A DNA stretch of 64,000 nucleotides from contig CAKTPP010000004.1 of the NCBI GenBank assembly GCA_934591895.1, positions 62,001-126,000 of the forward strand. Direction: 5' to 3'. Origin of the DNA: an uncultured Oscillospiraceae bacterium. GTDB taxonomy: Bacteria > Bacillota > Clostridia > Oscillospirales > Oscillospiraceae. Positions 16,876 to 27,000 of the stretch are shown in pieces. The notes below the pieces were generated by a model. The model searched no databases. It saw only the letters and a list, made by a program, of their open reading frames with translations, and was not told where the DNA came from. Made by a program: the position numbers and the translations under genes. Within the stretch, counting starts at the first letter, position 1, and every line of letters starts with the position of its first letter.

Positions 16876-18057
16876 ATGAAAGACCTGAAACATCTGATTT
16901 TCTTCGAAAATCTCCTGCAGGATGCGCAGAACGAGCTTGTCACGCAGGCGGTCAACGACGGGAAAATCGCCCTCGGGTACAACTGCTATTACATCCCCGA
17001 GGTTCTGCTCAACCTGCCGGGCTGCTTCTCGAGCCGCCTGCGCGCGCCGCGCTGCGAGTCCACCGACGTTGCGACCTACTACATGACCAGCCGTGTCTGC
17101 CCGTATGTCCGCTCCATTCTCGAGCGTGCCATTGAGGGCGGCTACAACTACCTCAATGCGCTCTTCGGCGCAGAGTGCTGCGCGTCCATGGAGCGTATGG
17201 AAGAGCACTTCTTCCTCATCAATCCCGTGAAGAACGACCGCTTCTTCGTCACGCAGATCGATCCCCCGCTCAAGGGCGACAAGACCAGCTATGACTACTA
17301 CAAGGGTCAGCTCAAGCTCAAGGTCGTCGACCAGCTCGCCGAGCGCTACGGTGTGGACACCTCTGATGCCGCCATGCGCGCGACCATCGAGAAGTTCAAC
17401 GAGCTGTGCGATGTCATCACCGAGATCGGCAACTACCGCAAGCTGCCCAACCCGCCCATTACCGGCTATGAGTTCCATGTCATCCAGCTCGTGAGCCAGG
17501 TCTGCCCGCATGACCTGATCCTCCCCTACCTGAAGGAGACGCTTGCCGAGATCAAAAAGCGCAAGCCCGAGCCGGAGTTCCCGTTCCGTGCGCGCGTCGT
17601 GGTCGTCGGCTCCGAGATCGACGATCCCGAGTTCACGAAGCTCCTCGAGACCTGCGGCGCGATGGTCGTGGCCGACCGTTACTGCTTCGGCAGCTTCCCG
17701 AGCCGCGAGCGCATCGAGATCCGCGACGGCGAGAGCGCGTTCGACGCCATCGTCCGCCACTACCTGTACTGGAACCAGTGCGCCCGCTTCATGGAGGGCG
17801 CGAAGATCGACCAGCGCCATGCCGAGGCCAAGCGCCTTGTCGACGAGTTCCATGCCGACGGCGTGATCTACGAGAACATGAAGTTCTGCGAGTTCTGGAG
17901 CTATGAGAAGGTGCTCGCCTCCCATGTCCTGAGCGAGGAGATGGGCGTGCCGTGCTGCACGATCGAGAAGGAATACGCGCTCGGCTCCGTCGGCCAGCTC
18001 CGTACCCGTTTCCAGGCCTTCGTTGAGAGTCTGGAAATCAAGAAAATCAATTCTTGA
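16876..18057 (+). CDS. 2-hydroxyacyl-CoA dehydratase family subunit (HgdB/BcrC-like)
   Basis: 393 aa. The family signature near the N-terminus is present: GYNCYYIPEVLLN (about residues 33-45), then several cysteines (ECCASM near 112) that usually hold the [4Fe-4S] cluster and bind substrate. The C-terminal half has the usual second alpha/beta domain (VVVVGSEIDDPEF...). ATG 16876 has AGAAGGG upstream; the frame is open earlier without one. It is followed by a second subunit. The ATP-dependent activator and CoA-transferase normally needed are not nearby, so substrate and even dehydratase activity are inferred. Confidence 0.82.
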   Translation: MKDLKHLIFFENLLQDAQNELVTQAVNDGKIALGYNCYYIPEVLLNLPGCFSSRLRAPRCESTDVATYYMTSRVCPYVRSILERAIEGGYNYLNALFGAECCASMERMEEHFFLINPVKNDRFFVTQIDPPLKGDKTSYDYYKGQLKLKVVDQLAERYGVDTSDAAMRATIEKFNELCDVITEIGNYRKLPNPPITGYEFHVIQLVSQVCPHDLILPYLKETLAEIKKRKPEPEFPFRARVVVVGSEIDDPEFTKLLETCGAMVVADRYCFGSFPSRERIEIRDGESAFDAIVRHYLYWNQCARFMEGAKIDQRHAEAKRLVDEFHADGVIYENMKFCEFWSYEKVLASHVLSEEMGVPCCTIEKEYALGSVGQLRTRFQAFVESLEIKKINS

Positions 18058-18077
18058 ACAGGAGGGGAATGAAAACT

Positions 18078-19676
18078 ATGAATTGCCCTGTTACGAAACT
18101 TATTGATTCCAAGATGCAGAGATTCGACCCCCTCTGGCAGGCTCAGAACGGTGTCGGCGGTCTCCGCAGCCGTTACTATGACAAGACCGGCGTCGCCAAG
18201 TACCGTGAGTGGCGCGGTCTGCACGACACCATGGTCGACTACCGTGCATGGCTCAAAAACGTCATGTCCATGGCTGCCATGGTCGCCTCCGCTCCGATCC
18301 CGTGCCTGAAGGGCTTCTGGGAATACCGCTGGATGGGCTCCTTCCTCGGCACGTTCATGTTCATCGACCGCCTGTTCGAGGGCTATCGCGGCTACGAGCT
18401 CGTGACCGCGCACATGAATATGCACGCCATCGTGCAGAGCCTGACCAAGAAGATCGCCCTTGTGCTGTCTCACGACCTGCGCATCGGCGGCAAGGACAGC
18501 GATAAGATCCTCCCCTTTGACGAGGTTCTGCCGCCGCTGTTCCTGACCGGCTTCAAGGATCTGATCCCCGTCCCGCTGCAGACGCTGCCGGAGTTCATCA
18601 TCTGCGACGTTGACCAGCACCTCAACCCGTACTACATCGACGTGGCCGAGTCCTTCGGTCTGCCGGCGGATGTCTGCTCCCGCTGCGCGGCGGAGACCGG
18701 CGTCGCGCTCGACGATGCGTTCCCGCTCTTCGGCAAGGCCATGATCTCCACGAACATGCCCTGCAACGCCTCCGAGGCGACCTCCATGTTCCAGCGCCGC
18801 CGCATCGGCCTGCCTGACTTCCAGGCGACCATGGCGATGATCCACAACGAGCCCGCTGCCCACCCGTACTCCGCGCAGGTCCTGCAGGACTGCATCGACT
18901 TCATCGAGAAGGAATACGGCGTTGAGTACGACTGGAACGCCCTGTTCAAGCGCGCCAAGCACATGAACGAGCAGAACCGTCTCGAGCTCGAGAAGTGGGA
19001 TTACTTCAAGACCCCCTACTGCCCGATGACCGGCATCAACGAGACCCTGTACCGTCTGTACGCATGGGCCTCCGTCAACGGCCAGGAGGACTACTTCACC
19101 AAGAACGACCGCAAGGTCATGAAGATCCTGCGCAAGTGCTACAAGAATAAGTACGTCCCCTACGGTGGCACCACGCGTCACCGCGCGTTCCTGTGGGGAC
19201 CGTCCGCCGTGTACTACACCGACTTCCCGACCTGGACGCAGAACTGCTGGGGCATCAACATCGTCCTGAACATGGACTCCACCATGGGTCACAACATGAT
19301 CAATACGACCGACCCCGAGCAGGCGCTTCAGGATCTGGCGCTGTTCAGCGAAAAGGGCACGATGCGCCACATGGCCGTCGGCGGCTGGGACAACGTCAAC
19401 TCCGTCTGGGAGTGGGCCAAGAACTTCAACTGCGACATGGTGCTCATGAACGACAACATCGCCTGCAAGGGCATGCTCGGCGTGCACGCCATGATGGAGG
19501 AGCAGGCGCGCGACCTCGGCTTCCACTTCATCTTCATCGAGCACGACCTCGAGGACTGCCGCACTGTTCCCCGTCAGGATATGCGCAACTGCGTCAACCA
19601 GTACATGGCCGTCGTCCTGAATGAGAAGCCGCTCGACCCGACGCTCGTTGAGTTCGACGACTCCGCGGCGTACTAA
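18078..19676 (+). CDS. 2-hydroxyacyl-CoA dehydratase family large subunit
   Basis: 533 aa. The C-terminal part (CDMVLMNDNIACKGM ... ARDLGFHFIFIEHDLEDCR) matches the HgdA/HgdB fold. About 100 N-terminal residues with aromatic and hydrophobic stretches precede it, making it longer than typical subunits (380-480 aa). ATG 18078 is preferred over ATG 18069 because GGAGGGG ends only one base before the latter. It starts 20 bases after the first subunit and shares its promoter. Confidence 0.75.
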   Translation: MNCPVTKLIDSKMQRFDPLWQAQNGVGGLRSRYYDKTGVAKYREWRGLHDTMVDYRAWLKNVMSMAAMVASAPIPCLKGFWEYRWMGSFLGTFMFIDRLFEGYRGYELVTAHMNMHAIVQSLTKKIALVLSHDLRIGGKDSDKILPFDEVLPPLFLTGFKDLIPVPLQTLPEFIICDVDQHLNPYYIDVAESFGLPADVCSRCAAETGVALDDAFPLFGKAMISTNMPCNASEATSMFQRRRIGLPDFQATMAMIHNEPAAHPYSAQVLQDCIDFIEKEYGVEYDWNALFKRAKHMNEQNRLELEKWDYFKTPYCPMTGINETLYRLYAWASVNGQEDYFTKNDRKVMKILRKCYKNKYVPYGGTTRHRAFLWGPSAVYYTDFPTWTQNCWGINIVLNMDSTMGHNMINTTDPEQALQDLALFSEKGTMRHMAVGGWDNVNSVWEWAKNFNCDMVLMNDNIACKGMLGVHAMMEEQARDLGFHFIFIEHDLEDCRTVPRQDMRNCVNQYMAVVLNEKPLDPTLVEFDDSAAY

Positions 19677-19694
19677 GAAAGGCAGGTACCGACT

Positions 19695-19874
19695 ATGAAT
19701 ATGAAACTCGCTGCAAAAATCATGGGCAAGGTCGGCCTTGTCGGCTTTATCGGCTTCGTTGCGACCTTCACGATCTATATGTTCAATCTGGAAAACAAGC
19801 TCATCTACTATGTGCTGCGTCCCTTCCTGACCAAGCACTATGATTCTCAGGTGCGCGATAAGCGCATCGTCTGA
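19695..19874 (+). CDS. Small membrane protein in the dehydratase operon (59 aa)
   Basis: Reads MNMKLAAKIMGKVG, then one hydrophobic segment at about residues 14-32 (LVGFIGFVATFTIYMF), and a basic tail ending VRDKRIV. AGGCAGG eight bases before the ATG, 18 bases after the large subunit and directly before the operon terminator, supports translation. No homologue is recognised. Position and the single membrane span suggest it anchors or assists the dehydratase pair, which is inference. Confidence 0.75.
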   Translation: MNMKLAAKIMGKVGLVGFIGFVATFTIYMFNLENKLIYYVLRPFLTKHYDSQVRDKRIV

Positions 19875-19904
19875 GGATTCCGCAGAGCAACCCACAAATC
19901 AGCA

Positions 19905-19932
19905 AACCCCGCTGCTTCGGCAGCGGGGTTTT
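19905..19932 (+). terminator. Terminator of the dehydratase operon
   Basis: AACCCCGCTGC-TTCG-GCAGCGGGGTTTT, a tetraloop hairpin 30 bases after the small gene. Confidence 0.92.
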
Positions 19933-19937
19933 GTGAC

Positions 19938-20122
19938 AGTCAAAAAAGTATTACTTTTTTGACAAAGGGGTTTGCGGCCTGACTGCATCGCACGCGCCGT
20001 CCGCCGTTGGCGGACGGCGCGCACGTTTGCAGGCCGAGCGGTATTTTCTTCGCCGCACATGTCGCCGAAGAAAATAATTGGGTCTTTTTGCGCCTGCGGG
20101 CGCAAACTCTACGAGGTTTTGT
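19938..20122 (+). repeat. Structured intergenic repeat, copy A
   Basis: Order of parts: perfect hairpin GTCAAAAAAGTA/TACTTTTTTGAC (19939-19963); TGCGGCCTGACTGCA; GC-rich hairpin (19994-20022); ACGTTTGCAGGCCGAGCGGT; 33-base palindromic core (20043-20075) with ATTTTCTTCG and CGAAGAAAAT arms around CATGT; hairpin TTTGCGCC/GGCGCAAA (about 20088-20106); CTCTACGAGG. Nearly the same sequence recurs, inverted, as copy C. It lies between convergent genes. Confidence 0.85.
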
Positions 20123-20167
20123 GCCGTTATGGGGCTTTGTGATGCTTGAACCATACCGCAGGGCGCG

Positions 20168-20196
20168 AAAAAGCCCGCGTGCAGTGCACGCGGGCT
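20168..20196 (-). terminator. Terminator of rpmE
   Basis: AGCCCGCGTGCA/TGCACGCGGGCT stem with T5 on the minus strand. Confidence 0.9.
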
Positions 20197-20222
20197 GATT
20201 TCGCAGGAACGCAGATCCGATC

Positions 20223-20423
20223 TTACTTGATGCCGTACTTCTTGTTGAACTTATCAACGCGGCCGCTGGTGTCAACGAGCTTCTGCTTGCCGGTGTAGAA
20301 CGGGTGGCACTTGGAGCAGATCTCGATGGAGATGTTCTGCTTCGTGGAGCGGGTCTCATACACGGCGCCGCAGGCGCAGCGGATCGTGGTCGGCTGGTAA
20401 TTCGGATGGATACCGTCTTTCAT
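20223..20423 (-). CDS. rpmE: 50S ribosomal protein bL31, zinc-binding form
   Basis: 66 aa. C16, C18, C36 and C39 are the zinc ligands of the C+ form of bL31, and IEICSKCHPFYTGKQK is the family signature. ATG 20423 is preferred to ATG 20429, because AGGTG lies seven bases before the former and only one before the latter. It has its own promoter and terminator. Confidence 0.97.
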   Translation of the reverse strand: MKDGIHPNYQPTTIRCACGAVYETRSTKQNISIEICSKCHPFYTGKQKLVDTSGRVDKFNKKYGIK

Positions 20424-20489
20424 AGTCATTCACCTCATAATAAGCTGTCTTGAGCACGGGCTGGTCCATGGTTACAAGACGCAGACTGA

Positions 20490-20518
20490 ATTGTAGCATG
20501 CCGGTGACAAAAAAGCAA
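20490..20518 (-). promoter_or_regulatory. Predicted promoter of rpmE
   Basis: Minus-strand TTGCTT-N17-TACAAT; the -35 lies inside the addA terminator. Confidence 0.5.
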
Positions 20519-20536
20519 GCGTTTTTGCGCTTTTTT
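20509..20536 (-). terminator. Terminator at the end of addBA
   Basis: AAGCG/CGCTT stem with A- and T-rich flanks, overlapping the addA stop codon. Confidence 0.6.
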
Positions 20537-23500
20537 ATGCGTCCGTCTCCGGAACGTCGGCGCTGCAGCCGCAGTGCAGGAAATACAGCGTCCTCCGGCA
20601 GACCGGCCGGCCGGTGATGCGCGCCATCGCCCCGGCATACGCGCGCAGCTGTGCGGCATAGTACGCCGTGCGCTCCGGCACAGCATCGGGGTGGATGCGG
20701 TCGGTCTTGTAGTCCACGATGACAAGGCCGTCCTCTGTTTCGAACCACGCGTCCACCACGCCCTGCAGCAGCACCTGCTCCTCACCCGCGCCGGGGAAGA
20801 AGGTCTCTGCCGGACACAGGAGCGAGAAGCGGAATTCCCGCCGCAGTGTGCCCGCGGCCTCCGCCGCCGCGAGCGCCGCGCCGAGCGGTGTGCGCATCAG
20901 CTGCAGGAGCGAGGCCGTGTTTACCGCCTGCGCTTCGCGCGCCGTCAGCTGTCCGCGCGCGGCGAGGGCCTGCACCTGCGCGGCGATGCCCTCGGGTGTG
21001 CGCGCGTCGGCAAAGCGCAGATATTGCAGCGTGCGGTGCGTGGCCGTGCCGCGCTCGGCCGCGGTGAGCCTGCGCTCACGCGCCGAGAAATCCGGCCGGC
21101 GAAAGACCTGCGTGCGCGGCGCGCCCTTGAGCAGCGGCGTACCGGCGTCCTCGGGCGGCGCGGTCTCCGGCTCGAGGCGCTTGAGCTCTGTCGCCGTCAC
21201 CTTGGACGGCAGCCCGGTCGCCCGCTCGTGCGCATAGCGGAACGAGAGCGTGCGCGCAAGCTGTGCCAGCAGGGCGGGATCCGGCTCCGGCGGCGTGGGT
21301 TCGGCCTCTGTCTCCGTGCTTCCGGCCGCGGCGTCCGCCTGCAGACGGACGTAGTTCCGGCGCAGGAAGCGCTCGTCCCGGTCGAGCAGTGCGCTCTGCA
21401 GCAGCCAGAGAAACGGGCTGCCCATGCCGCGCAGCACCTCCGGCGCGAGCGGCGCGGCGGCTGTCGCGGCCAGCGTGCTGACGGTCTTATCGATGTCGCG
21501 CGTCGTGCCCGTGATGATCATGCGCTCCTTCGCGCGCGTCATGGCCACGTACAGCAGGCGCATCTCCTCCGAGAGCGTCTCGGTCAACAGCTGCGCTGCG
21601 ATGGCCTGCCGCGCGACCGTCGGATACTCCACGCCGTTTGCCTGATCCGTGCACTTCGGCCCGAGACCGAGCACCGGATGCACGAGCACGCTCTCGCGTG
21701 CGTCGGATTTGTTGAACAGGCGCGCCGTGTCGCACAAAAACACGAACGGGAACTCCAGCCCCTTGGATTTGTGGATGCTCAGGATGCGCACGCTGCGGCT
21801 CTCCTCGGCGGGGACGGCGGGCGCCTCGCCCTCGTCCTCCTGCCGCTGCATCCAGAGCAGGAAGCGGTGCAGTCCGCGCGCGCCGGTGCTCTCAAACTGC
21901 TGCGCGAGATCGAGCAGCAGCAGCACGTTGCGCCGCCGCAGCTCGCCGTCCGGCATTGCGCTCGTGAGCGCCATGATCGCGCACTCGTCGACGATGTGCC
22001 ACAGGAATTCTCCCAGCGGCAGCTCGATCGACAGCGCACGGCAGCGCGCGAGCAGGTCGAGAAAGTCCCGGCAGTCGCCGCGCGTCTCGGCGGCGAGCGT
22101 GACGGCGGTGTAAAAGTCATGCTCACGGTCGCACGTGCGCACGGCGGCCAGATCGTCCGCCGTCAGGCCGAACAGCGGCGAGCGCAGCACCGCGATCAGC
22201 GGCACGTCCTGATGCGGGTTGTCGATCACCGCCAGCAGCGAGCGCAGCACCGACACCTCCTCGGAGGTGTAAAAGCCGCCGCTCGTTTCTGCCGACACGG
22301 GGATGCCCTGCGCCGTGAGCGCCGCGCGGTATACCGGACCGATGCTGTTGGCGCTGCGCAGCAGAATGGCCACATCGCCGTAGTGCGCAGGGCGCGCAGC
22401 GCCGTTTTCCCACACGGATGCGCCGCCGTCGATGAGCGCCCGGATGCGCTGTGCGACATAGTCCGCCTCCAGCGCGGACTTTTCCGGCGTCGGCGCGTCG
22501 TCGTCCGCGTCCGGCAGCTCGAGCACGGCGAGCTCCGGCCGCTCGCCGTCGTCGGGATAGCTCGCTCCGGCGCGCAGGCGCGCCGCGTCGTCATAGTCGA
22601 GCTCGCCGAGCGCGCGCGACATGATGTTGGAAAAGACGTGGTTCGCGCCGGCCAGCACCGCACGCCGCGAACGGAAATTCTCCCGCAGGAGGATGCGCCG
22701 CGGCTGACCGGGCGCGGCCTCGCGGAAATCTGCAAAGCGCGCGTATTTGTCGAGGAAGATCGTCGGATCGGCGAGACGGAAGCGGTAGATCGACTGCTTG
22801 ACGTCGCCGACGAAAAAGAGGTTATTGCCGCCGCGCGACACGGCGCGGAAGATGAGATCCTGCACCTCCGACACGTCCTGATATTCGTCGACCATGATCT
22901 CCGTGTAGCGCCCCGAGAGCTGGCGCGCAAGCTCCGTCGGCGCGCCGTCCTCGTCCGTGAGCAGCTGCGCCGTCATGTGCTCGAGATCGGAGAAGTCCAC
23001 GAGGCTGCGCCGCCGCTTTTCGGCGGCATAGGCCGCGCCGAAGTCGAGCGTCAGCGCCAGCAGCGCCTGCATGGCGGGCGCGGTCGCGTGCAGATCGGCC
23101 AACGCCTGTGCCGAGTCCGTGGTCATCTGCTTTTGCAGCGTCTGCACGGCTTTTTTCGCCGCGTCACGCTGCGCCTTGACGTGCTCGCGCGTGTCCGGGT
23201 CGGGCACGTTGCGCGCGATGCCGAGACGCGGGAACGGCACGCTCTGCAGCGCCGCGATCGCCTCGTCCCAGCTCCGGTCACAGGCATCCGCGAGCGTGTG
23301 CAGACCGTCGACCGTGGCCGAGATGCTGCCGCCGTAGATGCCCATGAGCCATTCCATACCCGCGTCCGCCATGACTTCGAGCTGCGCCTCAAGTACGCCG
23401 CACCAGTGCGCCGCGCTCTCATGCACGCGCGCCAGCAGCGCCTGACCCCACGGGGTGCTGCCGACGTCGGTCACGCCGTTGAGCGCGAGCAGCTCTACCT

Positions 23501-24092
23501 GCCGCTGCGCCCACAGCTCGGGGCGCGCGTGGCACTGCATCTTGTCGTAGAGCGAGAGCACGAGCGCGCTCAGGCGCGCGTCGTCGCGCCCGCCGCCGAC
23601 GGTGTCGGCCAGCAGCCGAAAGCCGGCGTCGGCATCCATGCGGGCATAGGCGCGCTCGAGCGTGTGCTCCAGCGCCGTTGTGCGCAGGGCGACGCAGCGC
23701 TCGGTATCGGCGATCTGAAAGTCCGGCGCGAGCGCGAGCGCGGCGCAGTTGGCGCGCAGGAAGTCGGCGCAGAAGCTGTGGATCGTGCCGATCTCGGCGT
23801 GGGCGCACAGCGCGACCTGCCGCCGCAGGCTGCGGTTTTCGGGGTCGGAGGCAATGCGCGCATAGATCCCGTCGAGGATGCGGCTGCGCAGCTCGGCCGC
23901 GGCCGCGCGCGTGTAGGTGATGACGAGGAAGCGGTCGATGTCGACCGGATCTTCCGCGTCCGTGAGGTAGGCCATGAGCCGCTCGGTGAGCACGCGGGTC
24001 TTGCCGCTGCCCGCCGCCGCAGACACGAGCACGGTGCTGCCGCGTGTGTCGATTGCAGCGCGCTGTTCGGGTGTGAAGTTCAGTTCAGCCAT
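20535..24092 (-). CDS. addA: ATP-dependent helicase/nuclease subunit A
   Basis: UvrD-type helicase fused to a RecB-family nuclease (1185 aa), the counterpart of RecB in Firmicute double-strand break repair. Walker A is SAAAGSGKT at 24-32, the Walker B region is MVDEYQDVSEVQD near 390, and the C-terminal nuclease is GVVDAWFETEDGLVIVDYKTD-like (about 1125-1145). The ATG overlaps the end of addB by eight bases (ATGGCTGA), so the two are translated together. Confidence 0.95.
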   Translation of the reverse strand: MAELNFTPEQRAAIDTRGSTVLVSAAAGSGKTRVLTERLMAYLTDAEDPVDIDRFLVITYTRAAAAELRSRILDGIYARIASDPENRSLRRQVALCAHAEIGTIHSFCADFLRANCAALALAPDFQIADTERCVALRTTALEHTLERAYARMDADAGFRLLADTVGGGRDDARLSALVLSLYDKMQCHARPELWAQRQVELLALNGVTDVGSTPWGQALLARVHESAAHWCGVLEAQLEVMADAGMEWLMGIYGGSISATVDGLHTLADACDRSWDEAIAALQSVPFPRLGIARNVPDPDTREHVKAQRDAAKKAVQTLQKQMTTDSAQALADLHATAPAMQALLALTLDFGAAYAAEKRRRSLVDFSDLEHMTAQLLTDEDGAPTELARQLSGRYTEIMVDEYQDVSEVQDLIFRAVSRGGNNLFFVGDVKQSIYRFRLADPTIFLDKYARFADFREAAPGQPRRILLRENFRSRRAVLAGANHVFSNIMSRALGELDYDDAARLRAGASYPDDGERPELAVLELPDADDDAPTPEKSALEADYVAQRIRALIDGGASVWENGAARPAHYGDVAILLRSANSIGPVYRAALTAQGIPVSAETSGGFYTSEEVSVLRSLLAVIDNPHQDVPLIAVLRSPLFGLTADDLAAVRTCDREHDFYTAVTLAAETRGDCRDFLDLLARCRALSIELPLGEFLWHIVDECAIMALTSAMPDGELRRRNVLLLLDLAQQFESTGARGLHRFLLWMQRQEDEGEAPAVPAEESRSVRILSIHKSKGLEFPFVFLCDTARLFNKSDARESVLVHPVLGLGPKCTDQANGVEYPTVARQAIAAQLLTETLSEEMRLLYVAMTRAKERMIITGTTRDIDKTVSTLAATAAAPLAPEVLRGMGSPFLWLLQSALLDRDERFLRRNYVRLQADAAAGSTETEAEPTPPEPDPALLAQLARTLSFRYAHERATGLPSKVTATELKRLEPETAPPEDAGTPLLKGAPRTQVFRRPDFSARERRLTAAERGTATHRTLQYLRFADARTPEGIAAQVQALAARGQLTAREAQAVNTASLLQLMRTPLGAALAAAEAAGTLRREFRFSLLCPAETFFPGAGEEQVLLQGVVDAWFETEDGLVIVDYKTDRIHPDAVPERTAYYAAQLRAYAGAMARITGRPVCRRTLYFLHCGCSADVPETDA

Positions 24093-27000
24093 GCATCTCG
24101 CCTCCTTTCAGGCTGCTCCAGATCTTGTCGGCGGGGAGCTTTGTCAGCACGCGGTGGCAGTCGCCGTCCGCGCCGGGCGTAAAGTGGCAGACGCTCAGAT
24201 AGTCGCAGTGCGTGCAGGCGGTGTCCTGCCCGGAGCGGAAATAGGGATCCGCCGTGATGCTGCCGCCGCGCAGCTCATGCGCCAGATCGAGCAGCGTCGT
24301 CTCAATGTGCCGTGCAAGCAGACCGAGCTGCTCCGCGCTGGCAAGGGCGTCCGCCCTGCGCCGGGACGAGAGGGGCAGGTACTGCGGCGTGTCACTGTGC
24401 TCCATCGCGTGCAGCACGGCGTCGTCGTCGAGCAGCAGACCGGAGCGGCGCACGGCGCCGGCGCGCTCTCTGGCCGCCTCCTCCGGCGAGAGCCGGCGGT
24501 CGGCCGGGATGAGCACATCGCGCGCCGGGACATAGAGCACGCCGGCCGGCACGATCTCATGGCCGTAGCGCTCCTGCCCCGAGCGCTCGAGCGCGAACAG
24601 GTACAGCAGCATCTGCAGCCCCATGCCGTACCACACGTCCGAGAGCGAGAACGCCTTGCGTCCGGTCTTGTAGTCGACCACGCGCAGGTAGAGCTTGCCG
24701 TCGTGCAGCCAGCCGTCCACGCGGTCGGCCACGCCGCTCATGTTGAGCGTCACCTCGCCGTCCGAGAGCGTGATCGGCGCGATCTGCTCGGGGTCGGCGA
24801 AGTTGAGCTCGAAATCGAGCGGCACGAAATCGCCCGCGCGCAGCTCGTGCGCCATGTCGGCCACCACCTGCCGCACCTGCCTGCACAGGCGGCGGAAGAG
24901 GTAGACGAAGCGTGCGGATTTTTCCTGAAAATCGTTGAGCTCGTCGTGGATGTAGCGCTGCGTCCAATGGTCGGTGAAGCGCCCGAGCTCCTCGTCGGTC
25001 ACGACGGCGAAGCCGCCGGCGGCCGTCGCGTCCTGCGCCGTGTGCTGCAGGACATAGTGGAAGAACGTGCCGATCTCCGGCGGGCTGAACGCCGCCGGGC
25101 GGCGGGGCTTGGCCTTGAGCCCGTATTGCAGGAAATAGGCATAGCGGCAGGCACTGAAGCGCTCGGCCTTCGACGCCGAGAGGTACAGCCGCTGGCCGTA
25201 GAGCGCGCGCACGCGCTCGGGCGAGAGCCGGCCGCGTGCGGTGTGCGCCGCGCGTGTGAGCGCCGCGAGCGCAGCGGGGTCGTGCTGCCGGAACCATGCG
25301 CGCGCAGCGGCAGCTCTGGCGTCCGTCGCGCCGCGCAGCGTGCGCGCGGCCAGCTCCAGCGCCGGTGCGGGGGCGAGCAGCCGCTGCGCATCGGGGTCGA
25401 CGGGCTGCGGCAGCGTACCGAACAGCTGCCCGATGCGCGTGACGAGGAACGCCGCGCGCGTGGGCGTGCCGCTGCCGTCAAAGAGCGGGTAGGTCACCGT
25501 GAGCGTCTCGGACGGGAGCGTCACGCACTGGTAGACAAGGTTGTATTCGCGCCAGAGCGCGTCGTCCGTGCCGCCGCCGATGTCGAGCTCCAGCTCCAGC
25601 AGCTCGCGCCGTTCCTCGGGCGAGAACACGCCGTCCGGCTCGCCGGCGCGCGGCAGCCGGTCGTCCGACGCGCCGAGCACGATCAGGTGCCGGATGCCGC
25701 GCCGGCGCATCCGGTCAAGGTCGCCGGCGGTCACGCGGTCGAGCGCGACGGGGATCGTGCCGATGTCGTAGCACGAGAGCATACGCAAAAACAGCGTCGC
25801 AAACGTGTCGGCGTCCATCTGTGTGTCGCCGAGGATGGCGGCAAACTGCTCGAGCGCGCCGACCGTCAGCTCCCAGAGCTGCGCATATTCGGCCGCGAGC
25901 GCGCCGCGCCCATCACGGCGCAGATCCTCGGCGAGCGTGTCGAGCCGCTGCGCCAGATGCAGCCGCTCGAGAAAATCCGCCAGCGCCATGGCCTGCGCCT
26001 GTGCGGTGGCGGCGGCGTGGCTCTGCGCGCTGAGCCGCCGCAGCGGGTCTGCTGCCCGCTGCCGCAGATCATTGATCCCCGCAAGGCGGGCGGCGGCCTC
26101 GTCCGTGTCCGGTGCGCCGTAGCCGTCGGGGTGCTGCCGCCACGGCTCGGGGCGCGTCCATGCTCCGCCGCGCAGCGACCAGAGCAGGACATAGTTTTCG
26201 AGCGTGTCCGTCTCCTCGGGCGTGAGCCCGGCGAGCCCCGTGCGCAGGTAGGCCGAGACGTCCTCGGCGTCCCAGCCGCCGGTCACGATGTCGTAGGCGG
26301 AGCGGATGAGCGCCACGAGCGGCTTTTGCAGCAGGTCGGTGCGGCGGGCAAAATAGAGCGGCACGCCGTAGTAGGCACACATACGCTCGAGCGCGGGCGC
26401 GTAGTCGGAAAAGCCGCGCGCGGCGATGGCGATGTCGCGCCAGCGGCAGCCGGACTGCACGAGCTGAAGTGCGTGCGCCGCTGCCCACGCGCACTCGGCC
26501 GTGAGATCGTCCGCCGTGCGCACGCTGATCGTGTGCGCAGGGTCGTCAAAGTGCGCGGAGGTGTAGGAAAACAGCTGCTGCTCGAGCACGCGCAGCGGCG
26601 TGTCGGCGGCACGGGCGGGGCAGGCCTCGGCGGTGCCGGGCACGCCGCAGTCGTCCGCCATGTCCAGCAGCACGCGCGCCGTGTGCCGCGCCGTGCCGAA
26701 GATCTCGTTGCCGTCCGTGAGCGCGTCGAGCGTGAGGCAGACCGTCACATCCGCGCCCGCCGTCAGCAGCGCGCGCACGACGGCCAGCTCCTGCCGCGTG
26801 TAGTCGGTGAAGCCGTCGAGATAAAACTGCCCCGTGCGTCCGAGTGTGCTCCCGGGGATGCGCTCGGCCAGCCGCGTCAGGCGGTCGGTGGGGTCTGCGT
26901 GCCCCTGCGCGGTCACGGCGTCATACGCTGCGAGCACGAGCGCGAGATCGCGCAGCTTGTCGCCCAGATAGCCGGGGCAGCGCGCGGCGGTCTGCTCGAG

